A stretch of DNA of 7,446 nt from Frankiales bacterium (GCA_025464915.1 JAODNF010000373.1:1-7446); one strand, 5' to 3'; counted from the stretch's first letter, positions 1 through 5,944 are shown. Numbers and translations: made by a program. Notes: generated by a model not told the origin, from the letters alone.

Positions 1-116
1 GCGCCGTGGTCAACGCCAACCCGGAGTGGGCCGACGTCGTCGCGGCGGCCGAGGCCCTCGGCCGCCCGGCCAAGCAGGTGCTGGCCGACGCGATCCGGGC
101 GATCACACCTCGCTGA
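1..116 (+). CDS. larC: LarC-like nickel insertion protein, C-terminal end (5' partial)
   Basis: Only the last 37 codons are present, read in frame from base 3 to a TGA at 114-116. The peptide contains NPEWADVVAAAEALGRPAKQ followed by VLADAIRAITPR. This resembles the C-terminus of LarC (DUF111 family), where an acidic/aromatic 'PEY/W..' stretch is followed by a helix with 'A...G.P...V...A'. LarC is a CTP-dependent chelatase that inserts nickel into the pyridinium-bisthiocarboxylate cofactor used by lactate racemase and related enzymes. The identification rests on this short tail alone, so it is tentative; another protein ending in a similar amphipathic helix is possible. The gene converges on the PAS gene and overlaps its 3' end by 14 bases, leaving no room for an intergenic terminator. 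Confidence 0.5.
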   Translation, partial: AVVNANPEWADVVAAAEALGRPAKQVLADAIRAITPR

Positions 117-573
117 GGAACGCGAGCACGCCGCCGGACACGGGCACCCCCACCACGTCGTACGTCGCCCGCTGGGCGCGGGTGCTGGACAGCCGCACCA
201 GCCCGCGGGTGAGCCGTCCCGTAGCGAGGCTGCGCAGCGGCGGGGCCTGCACCTCCGGGTCGGGCACCGCCAGCCCCGCAGCGAAGTCGACCAGCTCGAC
301 CAGGTCGAGCAGCAGCGCACCGACCGCGCCGGTCGGGTCGACGGCCAGCAGGTCGCCGCAGCTGCGGCTCATGGCGGCGACGCGGCCGTCGGCGTCGAGG
401 AGCAGGCAGGCCTCGGCAGCGTCACGGACCTGGTCGACCCAGCGCCCGAAGCCGGTGTCGCGAGGGGCGTCGAGGTGCAGGAGCCGCACGACCGGCGAGG
501 GCGCGGCGTCCAGGCGCGTCAGCGGCAGGAGCAAGGAGGCGCCGTCCTGGGGCAGTCGCTCGGGAAGGCTCAC
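103..573 (-). CDS. Single-domain PAS-like protein
   Basis: This 156-residue soluble protein has no transmembrane segment or signal peptide. Residues about 45-100 look like the first half of a PAS fold: the helix WVDQVRDAAEACLLL, then DADGRVAAMSRSCGDLLAVDP, which fits the usual 'D.dG.i...N.a...llG' pattern. Residues 118-156 look like the closing beta strands, ending VPVSGGVLAFLSEV. No kinase, HTH, GGDEF or other output domain follows, so it would sense a ligand or a partner and signal through another protein. I see no heme or flavin motif. The start is GTG at 571-573, with GGAG (complement of 581-584) seven bases upstream. The gene is divergent from arcA with 61 bases between them, which allows shared control, but no functional link is shown. 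PAS sequences are weakly conserved, so the fold is an inference from pattern. Confidence 0.7.
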   Translation of the reverse strand: MSLPERLPQDGASLLLPLTRLDAAPSPVVRLLHLDAPRDTGFGRWVDQVRDAAEACLLLDADGRVAAMSRSCGDLLAVDPTGAVGALLLDLVELVDFAAGLAVPDPEVQAPPLRSLATGRLTRGLVRLSSTRAQRATYDVVGVPVSGGVLAFLSEV

Positions 574-634
574 AGCCCTGCTCCGGTGAAGTGCACCCGC
601 GAAGGGTACGGCCTCAGCCTCCTAAGGTGGTGAC
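574..634. promoter_or_regulatory. Divergent PAS/arcA promoter region with arcA SD
   Basis: These 61 bases separate two divergent starts. For arcA, AAGGTGGTGA at 624-633 matches the full Shine-Dalgarno AAGGAGGTGA with one mismatch and lies directly before the ATG at 635. The same bases contain TAAGGT (623-628), a TANNNT-type -10 ending exactly six bases before the ATG, so a leaderless transcript is an alternative reading. For the PAS gene, the complement of 603-608 reads TACCCT, a possible -10 that would give a leader of about 20 bases containing its GGAG. I see no good -35 (TTGAC) for either gene and no clear operator palindrome. Confidence 0.45.
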
Positions 635-1840
635 ATGACCGCCAGCGGCGTGACCAGCGAGGTCGGGCGCCTGCGCACCGTGCTGCTGCACCGTCCCGGG
701 GCCGAGCTGTCCCGCCTCACCCCGCGCAACAGCAGCGACCTGCTGTTCGACGGCGTCCCGTGGGTCGGTCGCGCGCAGGAGGAGCACGACGCGTTCGCCC
801 AGGAGCTGCGCGACCGCGGCGTCGAGGTGCTGTACCTGCAGCAGCTGCTCGCCGAGTCGCTCGCGTCGGAGCCGGCCCGCGCGGAGGTCGTGCACAGCGC
901 CGTGGCTCCCACCATGGTCGGTCCCACCCTCGCCGCCACCCTCCGCAGCTGGCTGCTCGACCTGCCGGCCGACGAGCTGGCCCAGCACCTGGTCGCGGGG
1001 CTCACCCACGACGAGCTGCCGCGATCCGGTGCGGCAGGGGTCGTGGAGCGGATGGCCGGCCCGGCGGAGTTCGTCGTACCCCCGCTGCCCAACGTGCTGT
1101 TCACTCGCGACAGCAGCGTGTGGGTCCGCGACCAGGTCGCCGTCACCAGCCCGTCGATGCGGGCGCGGCAGCGCGAGGCCTCGCTGACCCGGTCGATCTA
1201 CACCCACCACCCGCGCTTCGACGGCACCGCGCTGCTCTACGGCGGCAGCCGCGAGGAGGCGTGGTTCGAGGGCGGCGACGTGCTGCTGCTGTCGCCCGGC
1301 GTCGTCGCGGTCGGCGTCGGGCAGCGCACCACCCCCGCCGGCGTCGAGGCCTTCGCGCTGCGGGCCTTCGCCTCAGGGGTGGCCCACACCGTGCTCGCCG
1401 TCCCCATCGCGCAGGAGCGCGCGACGATGCACCTCGACACCATCTGCACGATGGTCGACACCGATGCCGTCGTGATGTTCCCCGCGGTCGCCGACACCCT
1501 GATGGCCTGGACCGTCACGGCCGACGACGAAGCGGTCCGGGTCGAGGGGCCCTCGCCGTTCCTGGTCGCCGCGGCGAAGGCGATGGAGCTGTCGGAGCTC
1601 CGGGTCGTCGACACCGGCCTCGACCCGGTGACCGCCGAGCGCGAGCAGTGGGACGACGGGAACAACACCCTGGCCATCGCTCCGGGCTTGGTCGTCGCCT
1701 ACGAGCGCAACGTGGTCACCAACCAGGCTCTCGAGGCCGCGGGGATCGAGGTGGTCCGGATCGCCGGCTCGGAGCTGGGCAGCGGCCGGGGCGGCCCCCG
1801 GTGCATGTCGTGCCCCGTCACGCGTGACCCGCAGTCCTAG
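635..1840 (+). CDS. arcA: Arginine deiminase
   Basis: The 401-residue product hydrolyses L-arginine to citrulline and ammonia in the cytoplasm, the first step of the arginine deiminase pathway. The length is typical of the family. Landmarks are in order: N-terminal EVGRLRTVLLHRPGAEL; FTRDSSVWV with Asp159; EGGD with Glu212; GVGQRTTPAGVEA near 227-239; MHLDT with His266 and Asp268; and the C-terminal GSGRGGPRCMSCPVTRD with the nucleophile Cys390. These match the catalytic Asp, Glu, His, Asp and Cys known from Pseudomonas ArcA (D166, E224, H278, D280, C406). The usual FTRDPS reads FTRDSS here, and the loop before the cysteine is GGPRC rather than GGGHC; both seem tolerated. The ATG at 635 follows a strong SD. 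There is no arcB, arcC or arcD nearby, so it is a stand-alone gene; the downstream membrane protein is too short for an arginine/ornithine antiporter. Confidence 0.96.
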   Translation: MTASGVTSEVGRLRTVLLHRPGAELSRLTPRNSSDLLFDGVPWVGRAQEEHDAFAQELRDRGVEVLYLQQLLAESLASEPARAEVVHSAVAPTMVGPTLAATLRSWLLDLPADELAQHLVAGLTHDELPRSGAAGVVERMAGPAEFVVPPLPNVLFTRDSSVWVRDQVAVTSPSMRARQREASLTRSIYTHHPRFDGTALLYGGSREEAWFEGGDVLLLSPGVVAVGVGQRTTPAGVEAFALRAFASGVAHTVLAVPIAQERATMHLDTICTMVDTDAVVMFPAVADTLMAWTVTADDEAVRVEGPSPFLVAAAKAMELSELRVVDTGLDPVTAEREQWDDGNNTLAIAPGLVVAYERNVVTNQALEAAGIEVVRIAGSELGSGRGGPRCMSCPVTRDPQS

Positions 1841-1889
1841 GACCCTTGCCCACTTGAACCCGGGAGCCTCCAGGCGCGAAGGTCTCGTC

Positions 1890-2279
1890 ATGAAGCTCGC
1901 GCTGCGCGTCCTGGCCTTCCTCGCCCTTGTCGGCGTGGCCGTCGTGCATCTCAAGATCGCGGGCAACTACAAGGGCGTCGGCAAGGACCCGCTCTCGCTG
2001 CCCGACCAGTTCTACGCGCAGTCGGCCGTCGCGATCCTGCTCGGCGTGGCTCTCATCGCCGCCCCCCGGCAGGCCGTCTGGGCCGCCTCGCTCCTGTTCG
2101 GTCTCGGGTCGCTCAGCGTCCTGGTCTACAGCCGCTACAAGGCTCTGCCGGTCTACGGCTTCCCGCCCGGCTTCCAGGAGAGCTGGCACGCCGAGGGAGC
2201 GAAGCTCGCTGCCGTCTTCGAGGGCGTGACCATCGCGCTGTCGTTCGTCGGCCTCGCGATCACCCGCAGCGACGACTGA
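1890..2279 (+). CDS. Small four-helix membrane protein, unknown function
   Basis: I do not recognise this 129-residue protein. It has four hydrophobic stretches at about residues 3-21, 42-58, 62-80 and 104-124, so it is an integral membrane protein. Two hydrophilic loops hold the likely conserved features: residues 22-41 (KIAGNYKGVG, then a Leu-Pro-rich part) and 81-103 (YKALPVYGFPPGFQESWHAE). The topology recalls small DoxX-like four-helix proteins, but no signature fixes a family. The ATG at 1890 is chosen because GCGAAGG lies seven bases upstream and the hydrophobic helix begins directly after it; the in-frame upstream start at 1824 would lie inside arcA and add a charged tail. The gene follows arcA by 49 bases on the same strand with no obvious terminator between, so cotranscription is possible. 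Codon bias supports a real gene. Confidence 0.75.
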   Translation: MKLALRVLAFLALVGVAVVHLKIAGNYKGVGKDPLSLPDQFYAQSAVAILLGVALIAAPRQAVWAASLLFGLGSLSVLVYSRYKALPVYGFPPGFQESWHAEGAKLAAVFEGVTIALSFVGLAITRSDD

Positions 2280-2314
2280 CCCGCAGGCCGGCAGCCCACG
2301 CCGGGCGGGGTCAG
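2276..2314. terminator. Bidirectional hairpin between convergent genes
   Basis: An interrupted inverted repeat lies between the membrane protein gene and the DUF5926 gene. The outer stem pairs CTGACCC (2276-2282) with GGGTCAG (2308-2314). GC at 2283-2284 can pair with GC at 2305-2306 across a bulged G. The inner stem pairs CCGGC (2288-2292) with GCCGG (2300-2304) around the seven-base loop AGCCCAC. Both stop codons (TGA at 2277-2279, and the complement of 2311-2313) sit inside the outer stem. There is no T-tract on either side, as is common for high-GC actinobacterial terminators, so termination is inferred from structure and position. Confidence 0.6.
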
Positions 2315-3156
2315 CGCAGGGTGAGCTGGCGGTTGACCAGGCCCTGCCGGGCACGACGGGCCTCGCTCGACAGGTCCGGCTCCGCGAGGGCCGCGTCGAG
2401 GCGGGCGCCCCAGGCCTGGGCCGCGTCCTCGAAGGCGTCCGCCTCCGGCTCGAGGGGCAGGTCCCACACGGGGACGAGCAGGCCGTGGGCACGGAAGGAG
2501 CCGACGTAGCGGGTGCCCTCGCCGAGGCCCAGGCCGCCGTCGACCGACATCCGGGCGAGCGCGTCCAGCAGGGGCTCCTCGTCGTGCGGCAGGACCCACC
2601 GGAGGTGGGACTTCTCGCGCATCCGGCACCAGTAGGCGCTCGGAACCGACTCCAGTCGCACGGTCGGGACGACAGTCGCGTTGGCCTGCACCATTGACTC
2701 GGCGACGGAGCCGTCCGGGTCGTCAGCGCCTTCGATCCAGAAGTCGAACCCGTCGTGGACGGTGAGGTCGAGCGGCGCGTCGGTGAGCACGTCCTGCAAC
2801 CGCGGACCAGGGCCGGGGAGGTCGACCGTCGTGACCGACGATCCGGCGCTCGCTGTCACGACCTGCTCGAGGACGGCGGCCAGGTCACGGGAGGCGTCAC
2901 CGGACCGGGACGCGACCTGCAGCCCGAGGTAGCGGCGGCCGTCCAGGCGGACCATGCCGGGCCACGCCATCGGCAGCACTGTCGACAGCGTCACCACCGT
3001 GCCGTCCTTCAGCGACAGCGGCGCGGTCGCAGCGGGGACGATCTCGCGCAGGGCCACCCAGTCGGTCTCGTTCGGCAGCCCCTCGAAGGGGCGCGCGACG
3101 AAGGGAACCCGTTCGGTGGCGGGCTTCTTGGGCGCGTTCTTGCGACGGCTGCTCAC
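2311..3156 (-). CDS. DUF5926 family protein without SEC-C motif
   Basis: This 281-residue protein matches what I know of actinobacterial DUF5926: RPFEGLPNETDWVALREIVP at residues 23-42, TVLPMAWP, a SGDASRDLAAVLEQ segment, VHDGFDFW, SAYWCRMREKSHLRWVLPHD, a 'LLDALARM' helix, RYVGSFRAHGLLVPVWDLP, and the ending ARQGLVNRQLTLR. The molecular function is unknown. Many relatives begin with a zinc-binding SEC-C motif (CxCGSGkkyK.CHG type); here the N-terminus is only a short basic tail, SRRKNAPKKPATER, and the motif is absent. The start is GTG at 3154-3156 with a weak SD, 12 bases after the stop of the phosphodiesterase gene, so it is probably the last gene of that operon. TAGAGT, overlapping the preceding stop codon, could act as an internal -10, but no -35 supports it. 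Confidence 0.9.
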   Translation of the reverse strand: MSSRRKNAPKKPATERVPFVARPFEGLPNETDWVALREIVPAATAPLSLKDGTVVTLSTVLPMAWPGMVRLDGRRYLGLQVASRSGDASRDLAAVLEQVVTASAGSSVTTVDLPGPGPRLQDVLTDAPLDLTVHDGFDFWIEGADDPDGSVAESMVQANATVVPTVRLESVPSAYWCRMREKSHLRWVLPHDEEPLLDALARMSVDGGLGLGEGTRYVGSFRAHGLLVPVWDLPLEPEADAFEDAAQAWGARLDAALAEPDLSSEARRARQGLVNRQLTLR

Positions 3157-3168
3157 AAGCCCAGGACT

Positions 3169-3969
3169 CTAGTTCGCCTCGGCCAGCTGCCGGAGCACGC
3201 GGCGCGGGTGGTTGCTGATGACCGCGTCGACCCCGAGACCCAGGACGTAGGAGATGTCGACCTCGGAGTCGACGGTCCACACGTGCAACCGGTGGCCGGC
3301 GGCGTGGACGCGCTCGACGTATCGCGGGTGGGCCCTGAGCACCTCCAGCGACGGGCCGGCGATCCCGACCCGGGGCGGCAGCGTCCCGTCTCGGTACCGC
3401 AGCGGGACCCGCGACATCAGCAGCACGGTCGGCAGCGACGGCGCCATCGTGTGGACGCGTCGCAGCGAGGTCGGCGCGAAGGACATGACCGTGACACGGG
3501 AGTCGGACCGGGTCAGCGGCTGCGCCAGGTCGTAGCGGGCGAGCAGGTCCACGAGCGACCTCTCGACCAGGCCGCCGTAGCGGGTCGGGTGCTTGGTCTC
3601 GATGTGGAGCTGCACCGGCCGCCCGCTGTCGAGGGCGAGCTGCAGCAGCCGCTCGAGGGTGAGCACGCGGCCGCCGTCGGTGTCGGGCGCCTCCCAGGAC
3701 GCTTCGAGGAGCGGGTCGTGGTCGCGCGACTTCCAGCTGGCGAAGTCGAGCTCGGTCAGCTCCGCGAGCTCGAGGGCCGACACGACGCCGCGGCCGTCGC
3801 TGGTCCGGTCGACGCGGCGGTCGTGCACGCAGACGAGGACGCCGTCGCGGGTGAGTCGCACATCGCACTCGAGGGCGTCGGCACCACTGATGACCGCCTT
3901 CTCGTAGGCGGTGAGCGTGTGCTCGGGATGGTCACCGCTGGCACCGCGATGGGCGACGACGAGGGTCAC
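3169..3969 (-). CDS. Glycerophosphodiester phosphodiesterase (GDPD family)
   Basis: The 266-residue product should hydrolyse glycerophosphodiesters to glycerol-3-phosphate and an alcohol, or a related phosphodiester. It is a TIM-barrel GDPD enzyme: AHRGASGDHPEHT at residues 6-18 gives His7, ALECDVRLTRDG gives the metal ligands Glu34 and Asp36, VCVHDRRVDRTSDG gives the second catalytic His49, and LHIETKHP gives Glu124 and Lys126. HVWTVDS and GVDAVISNHP are the closing barrel strands; the latter is commonly 'GvdgiiTD.P'. There is no signal peptide, so it looks cytoplasmic, more like UgpQ than periplasmic GlpQ, but substrate cannot be read from the sequence. The start is GTG at 3967-3969 with no good SD, 27 bases after the dehydrogenase stop. 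It lies between the dehydrogenase gene and DUF5926 in one operon. Confidence 0.93.
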   Translation of the reverse strand: MTLVVAHRGASGDHPEHTLTAYEKAVISGADALECDVRLTRDGVLVCVHDRRVDRTSDGRGVVSALELAELTELDFASWKSRDHDPLLEASWEAPDTDGGRVLTLERLLQLALDSGRPVQLHIETKHPTRYGGLVERSLVDLLARYDLAQPLTRSDSRVTVMSFAPTSLRRVHTMAPSLPTVLLMSRVPLRYRDGTLPPRVGIAGPSLEVLRAHPRYVERVHAAGHRLHVWTVDSEVDISYVLGLGVDAVISNHPRRVLRQLAEAN

Positions 3970-3996
3970 CTGCGCATCGTGCCGGAAACCCGGCCG

Positions 3997-4947
3997 TCAG
4001 GCTCGCTTTCGGACCAACGGGTTCTGGTCGTTCACCACGTCGAGGACCGGCTGACCGTCGAGGACGCGGACCAGGTTGGCCTTGGCCTGACCGACGATCC
4101 GCATCGCGGCCTCGACCGTCGAACCCGCCATGTGGGGAGAGAGCAGCACACCGGGCGACCGCCGGACGGCGGCGTCCTCGGGCAGCGGCTCCGTCGAGAA
4201 GACGTCCAGGGCGGCGGTGAGCCGGCCCCGCTCGAGCTCGGCCGCGAGCGCCGCCTCGTCGACCACCTCTCCGCGGGCACCGTTGACGAGCATCGCGCCC
4301 TGCTTCATCGCCGCGAGGAAGTCGGCGTCGACGAGTCCGCGGGTCTGCTCGCCCAGGGCGATGACGAGGACCACGACGTCGCACGACGTCGCGATCTGCT
4401 GCAGCGTCGCCGGCTCGGCCGGCGCGTCCGGGTGCAGGTTGCGCGACCAGTAGACGACGTCGCAGCCCACCGCTCGGTAGAGCTCGGCCGCCGCCCTGCC
4501 GATCGCCCCCATGCCGACGATGCCGACCTTGAGGCCGCGGAGCTCACGGCCCCCGAGGCTGGTCTGCGGCCAGTCGCCACGACGTACTGCGCGATCGGCC
4601 TCGACCGTCTTGCGCAGCAGCGCGAAGGTGGCCGACAGGCACCACTCGGCGACGCTGATCGCGTTGGCGCCGGCGCAGTTCGAGACGGGTACGAGGCGGG
4701 CGGCGCACGCGTCGGTGTCGATGCCGTCGACCCCGGCGCTGGGCTGCTGGACGAAGGCCACCCGCGGTCCGGGATCACCGACCCTCAGCTGCGGCGTCCA
4801 GTCACCGAGAACCAGGTCGACGTCCGGCAGCAGGGCGTCGACGTGCTGCTGGGTGCGGGCAGCCGGGAGCACGATCTCCAGCCGCGGGTCGCCGAACAGC
4901 GACTGAAGCAGCTCCTGCGGGAGCGGCGGGAGGGCCAGCAGCCTCAC
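3997..4947 (-). CDS. D-isomer-specific 2-hydroxyacid dehydrogenase
   Basis: This 316-residue NAD(P)-dependent oxidoreductase would interconvert a 2-keto acid and a D-2-hydroxy acid. The central Rossmann motif is LKVGIVGMGAIGRAAAELYR (GxGxxG at residues 145-150). Catalytic residues typical of the family are visible: Arg225 in VNGARGEVVDE, Glu253 in DVFSTEPLP and His272 in SPHMAGS. Residues 65-77 (FVQQPSAGVDGID) and 92-101 (AGANAISVAE) form the substrate-side region. The strand after the glycine motif ends VVYWSRN rather than with an acidic residue, which hints at NADPH preference as in glyoxylate/hydroxypyruvate reductases; this is inference. Substrate is unknown, and SerA is unlikely because there is no ACT or allosteric extension. 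The GTG start at 4945-4947 overlaps the upstream stop by four bases (GTGA), so translation is probably coupled to the CMD gene. Confidence 0.93.
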   Translation of the reverse strand: MRLLALPPLPQELLQSLFGDPRLEIVLPAARTQQHVDALLPDVDLVLGDWTPQLRVGDPGPRVAFVQQPSAGVDGIDTDACAARLVPVSNCAGANAISVAEWCLSATFALLRKTVEADRAVRRGDWPQTSLGGRELRGLKVGIVGMGAIGRAAAELYRAVGCDVVYWSRNLHPDAPAEPATLQQIATSCDVVVLVIALGEQTRGLVDADFLAAMKQGAMLVNGARGEVVDEAALAAELERGRLTAALDVFSTEPLPEDAAVRRSPGVLLSPHMAGSTVEAAMRIVGQAKANLVRVLDGQPVLDVVNDQNPLVRKRA

Positions 4948-5441
4948 GAGCCGGCGACCCCGGCGAGCCGAGCGTGGTCGATCTTGCAGGCCTGGTCGAG
5001 ACCGAGGACCTGCATGAAGCGGCCCATGGCGAGGTACTTGCCGATGACCAGCGCAAGGTCGGCCACGCCGGCCGTGCCGAGCTCGGCCTCCAGGTCGGCG
5101 ATCAGCTCGTCGCTGATGTCGGTGCTCGTCGTGCAGAACAGCTCGGTGAACAGCAGCGCCTGCTTCTCGAGGTCGGTGAACAGCGCGCTCGTCGCGAACT
5201 CAGGGACCGCGGCGAGGATCGCCTCGTCGAGTCCGCTGTCGTCGCGCCGGAACTCCAGGCACGTGACGCACTGGTTGAGGTTGGCGATGCGCATCCGGAC
5301 CAGCTCGTGCAGCCGCGGGTCGATGGGGCTGGCAGCGATCGCCTTCTCGTAGCCGACGACCACGTCGATGAAGTGCGGCACCTTCGTGAGCGCCTTCGCG
5401 ACATCCAGCCCGTCACCCTCGGGTAGGTCGATCCGTGCCAT
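4944..5441 (-). CDS. Carboxymuconolactone decarboxylase/AhpD-like protein
   Basis: This 165-residue all-helical protein belongs to the CMD/AhpD fold. The key segment is HELVRMRIANLNQCVTCLEF: Glu46, Arg49 and the redox pair Cys58-x-x-Cys61. In AhpD and many relatives the second cysteine is followed four residues later by a histidine of the proton relay; here that position is Arg65. The later part, with LFTELFCTTSTDISDELIAD near residues 97-116, fits the second family helix bundle. The CxxC suggests thiol peroxidase or disulfide reductase chemistry rather than ring decarboxylation, but this is family inference. I chose ATG at 5439-5441 because GAGGAG lies just upstream; a TTG nine codons earlier, at 5468, has less support. 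The gene is cotranscribed with the downstream dehydrogenase through a four-base overlap and follows the rhodanese by 49 bases. Confidence 0.9.
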   Translation of the reverse strand: MARIDLPEGDGLDVAKALTKVPHFIDVVVGYEKAIAASPIDPRLHELVRMRIANLNQCVTCLEFRRDDSGLDEAILAAVPEFATSALFTDLEKQALLFTELFCTTSTDISDELIADLEAELGTAGVADLALVIGKYLAMGRFMQVLGLDQACKIDHARLAGVAGS

Positions 5442-5466
5442 GTCCGTCTCCTCGCGTCTCCCGCGC

Positions 5467-5472
5467 AAGGTA
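5467..5472 (-). promoter_or_regulatory. Possible -10 element upstream of the CMD gene
   Basis: The complement of these bases reads TACCTT, a TANNNT-type -10, within the 49-base gap between the rhodanese and CMD genes. It would give a leader of about 20 bases containing the GAGGAG ribosome site. The upstream CTGATC at about -35 distance is a poor match to TTGACA. The CMD gene may have its own promoter or simply be read through from the rhodanese. Confidence 0.25.
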
Positions 5473-5490
5473 CGCGATGCGACCAGCCGA

Positions 5491-5826
5491 TCAGACCAGC
5501 CAGGCCCGCGGGCCGTCGCTCTCCAGCGGCAGGCCGGCCTGGATCCAGGCGTTCAGCCCGCCGCGGACGTTGACGGCGTCGATCCCCTGCGCGCGCAGCC
5601 ACAGCACCGCCTGCGCTGAGCGGGCTCCGACCTTGCAGATGACGTGCAACGGCCGGTTTGCCGGGATCTCGTCGAACCGCACCGGCAGCTCGTACAACGG
5701 GATGTGCACCGACTTCGGTGCCCGCGCCCACGAGAACTCGTCGCGCTCGCGGACGTCGAGGAGCACTTCGCCCTCGGCGTCGCGCACGTCGATCTCCGGG
5801 ACCGGCCCCTTGGTCACGTCCCTCAT
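5491..5826 (-). CDS. Single-domain rhodanese-like protein
   Basis: This 111-residue protein is one rhodanese domain, the usual length for GlpE/PspE-type single-domain sulfurtransferases. Visible landmarks are PEIDVRDAEGEVLLDVRERD at residues 10-29 (the 'lDvR...E' strand), APKSVHIPL (typically 'GHi.GA.niPl'), and the active-site loop VICKVGARSAQA with Cys64 as the persulfide-carrying cysteine and Arg69 closing the six-residue loop. VRGGLNAWIQAGLPLE is the C-terminal signature ('v.GG...W...G.p'). The start is the ATG at 5824-5826 with GGAG four bases upstream; the longer reading from 5940 adds 38 residues with no rhodanese features. Sulfur donor and acceptor are unknown. The gene probably heads the rhodanese-CMD-dehydrogenase-GDPD-DUF5926 operon; placing a rhodanese next to a CxxC protein hints at thiol or persulfide chemistry. 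Confidence 0.92.
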   Translation of the reverse strand: MRDVTKGPVPEIDVRDAEGEVLLDVRERDEFSWARAPKSVHIPLYELPVRFDEIPANRPLHVICKVGARSAQAVLWLRAQGIDAVNVRGGLNAWIQAGLPLESDGPRAWLV

Positions 5827-5944
5827 CCTGCTCCGGAAGCCCCGCAATATCAGCCTCTTCTCGTGCCGAAGATCATCTGACACGGCACCCCGCCGGATCC
5901 GTTCGTCCGTGCCTGAGGGGAAACCAGACGTTCTGTCCACGCTG
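5827..5944 (-). promoter_or_regulatory. 118-base gap, likely promoter of the rhodanese operon
   Basis: This is the longest intergenic gap in the window, between the glycosylase stop and the rhodanese start. Near the rhodanese an AT-rich island reads TGATATT on the minus strand (complement of 5846-5852), with TGATCT (complement of 5870-5875) about 17 bases further upstream; together they make a weak -35/-10 candidate. A short inverted repeat, CACGG (5881-5885) and CCGTG (5907-5911), encloses the palindrome CGGATCCG (5894-5901) and could be a weak terminator for the glycosylase or an operator. I see no coding potential here. Confidence 0.35.

Noticed and set aside
760..1827. A 355-codon plus-strand frame inside arcA.
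   Set aside because: It is almost entirely Arg, Gly, Ala and Pro, typical of an out-of-frame reading of GC-rich coding DNA; all catalytic motifs belong to the arcA frame.
1834..1843. The perfect palindrome GTCCTAGGAC across the arcA stop codon.
   Set aside because: At ten bases without a loop it is too short for a terminator, and there is no second copy to suggest an operator.
2755..5352. An 865-codon open frame on the plus strand lying antisense to the DUF5926, GDPD, dehydrogenase and CMD genes.
   Set aside because: It is rich in Arg, Gly, Asp, His and Val with no recognisable domain and lies opposite four clear protein families. High-GC codon bias routinely keeps such antisense frames open.
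2311..5826. A possible dedicated sulfur-transfer or redox gene cluster headed by the rhodanese.
   Set aside because: Only the rhodanese and CMD proteins carry reactive cysteines of known type; the dehydrogenase, GDPD and DUF5926 do not fit, so a dedicated system is not supported.
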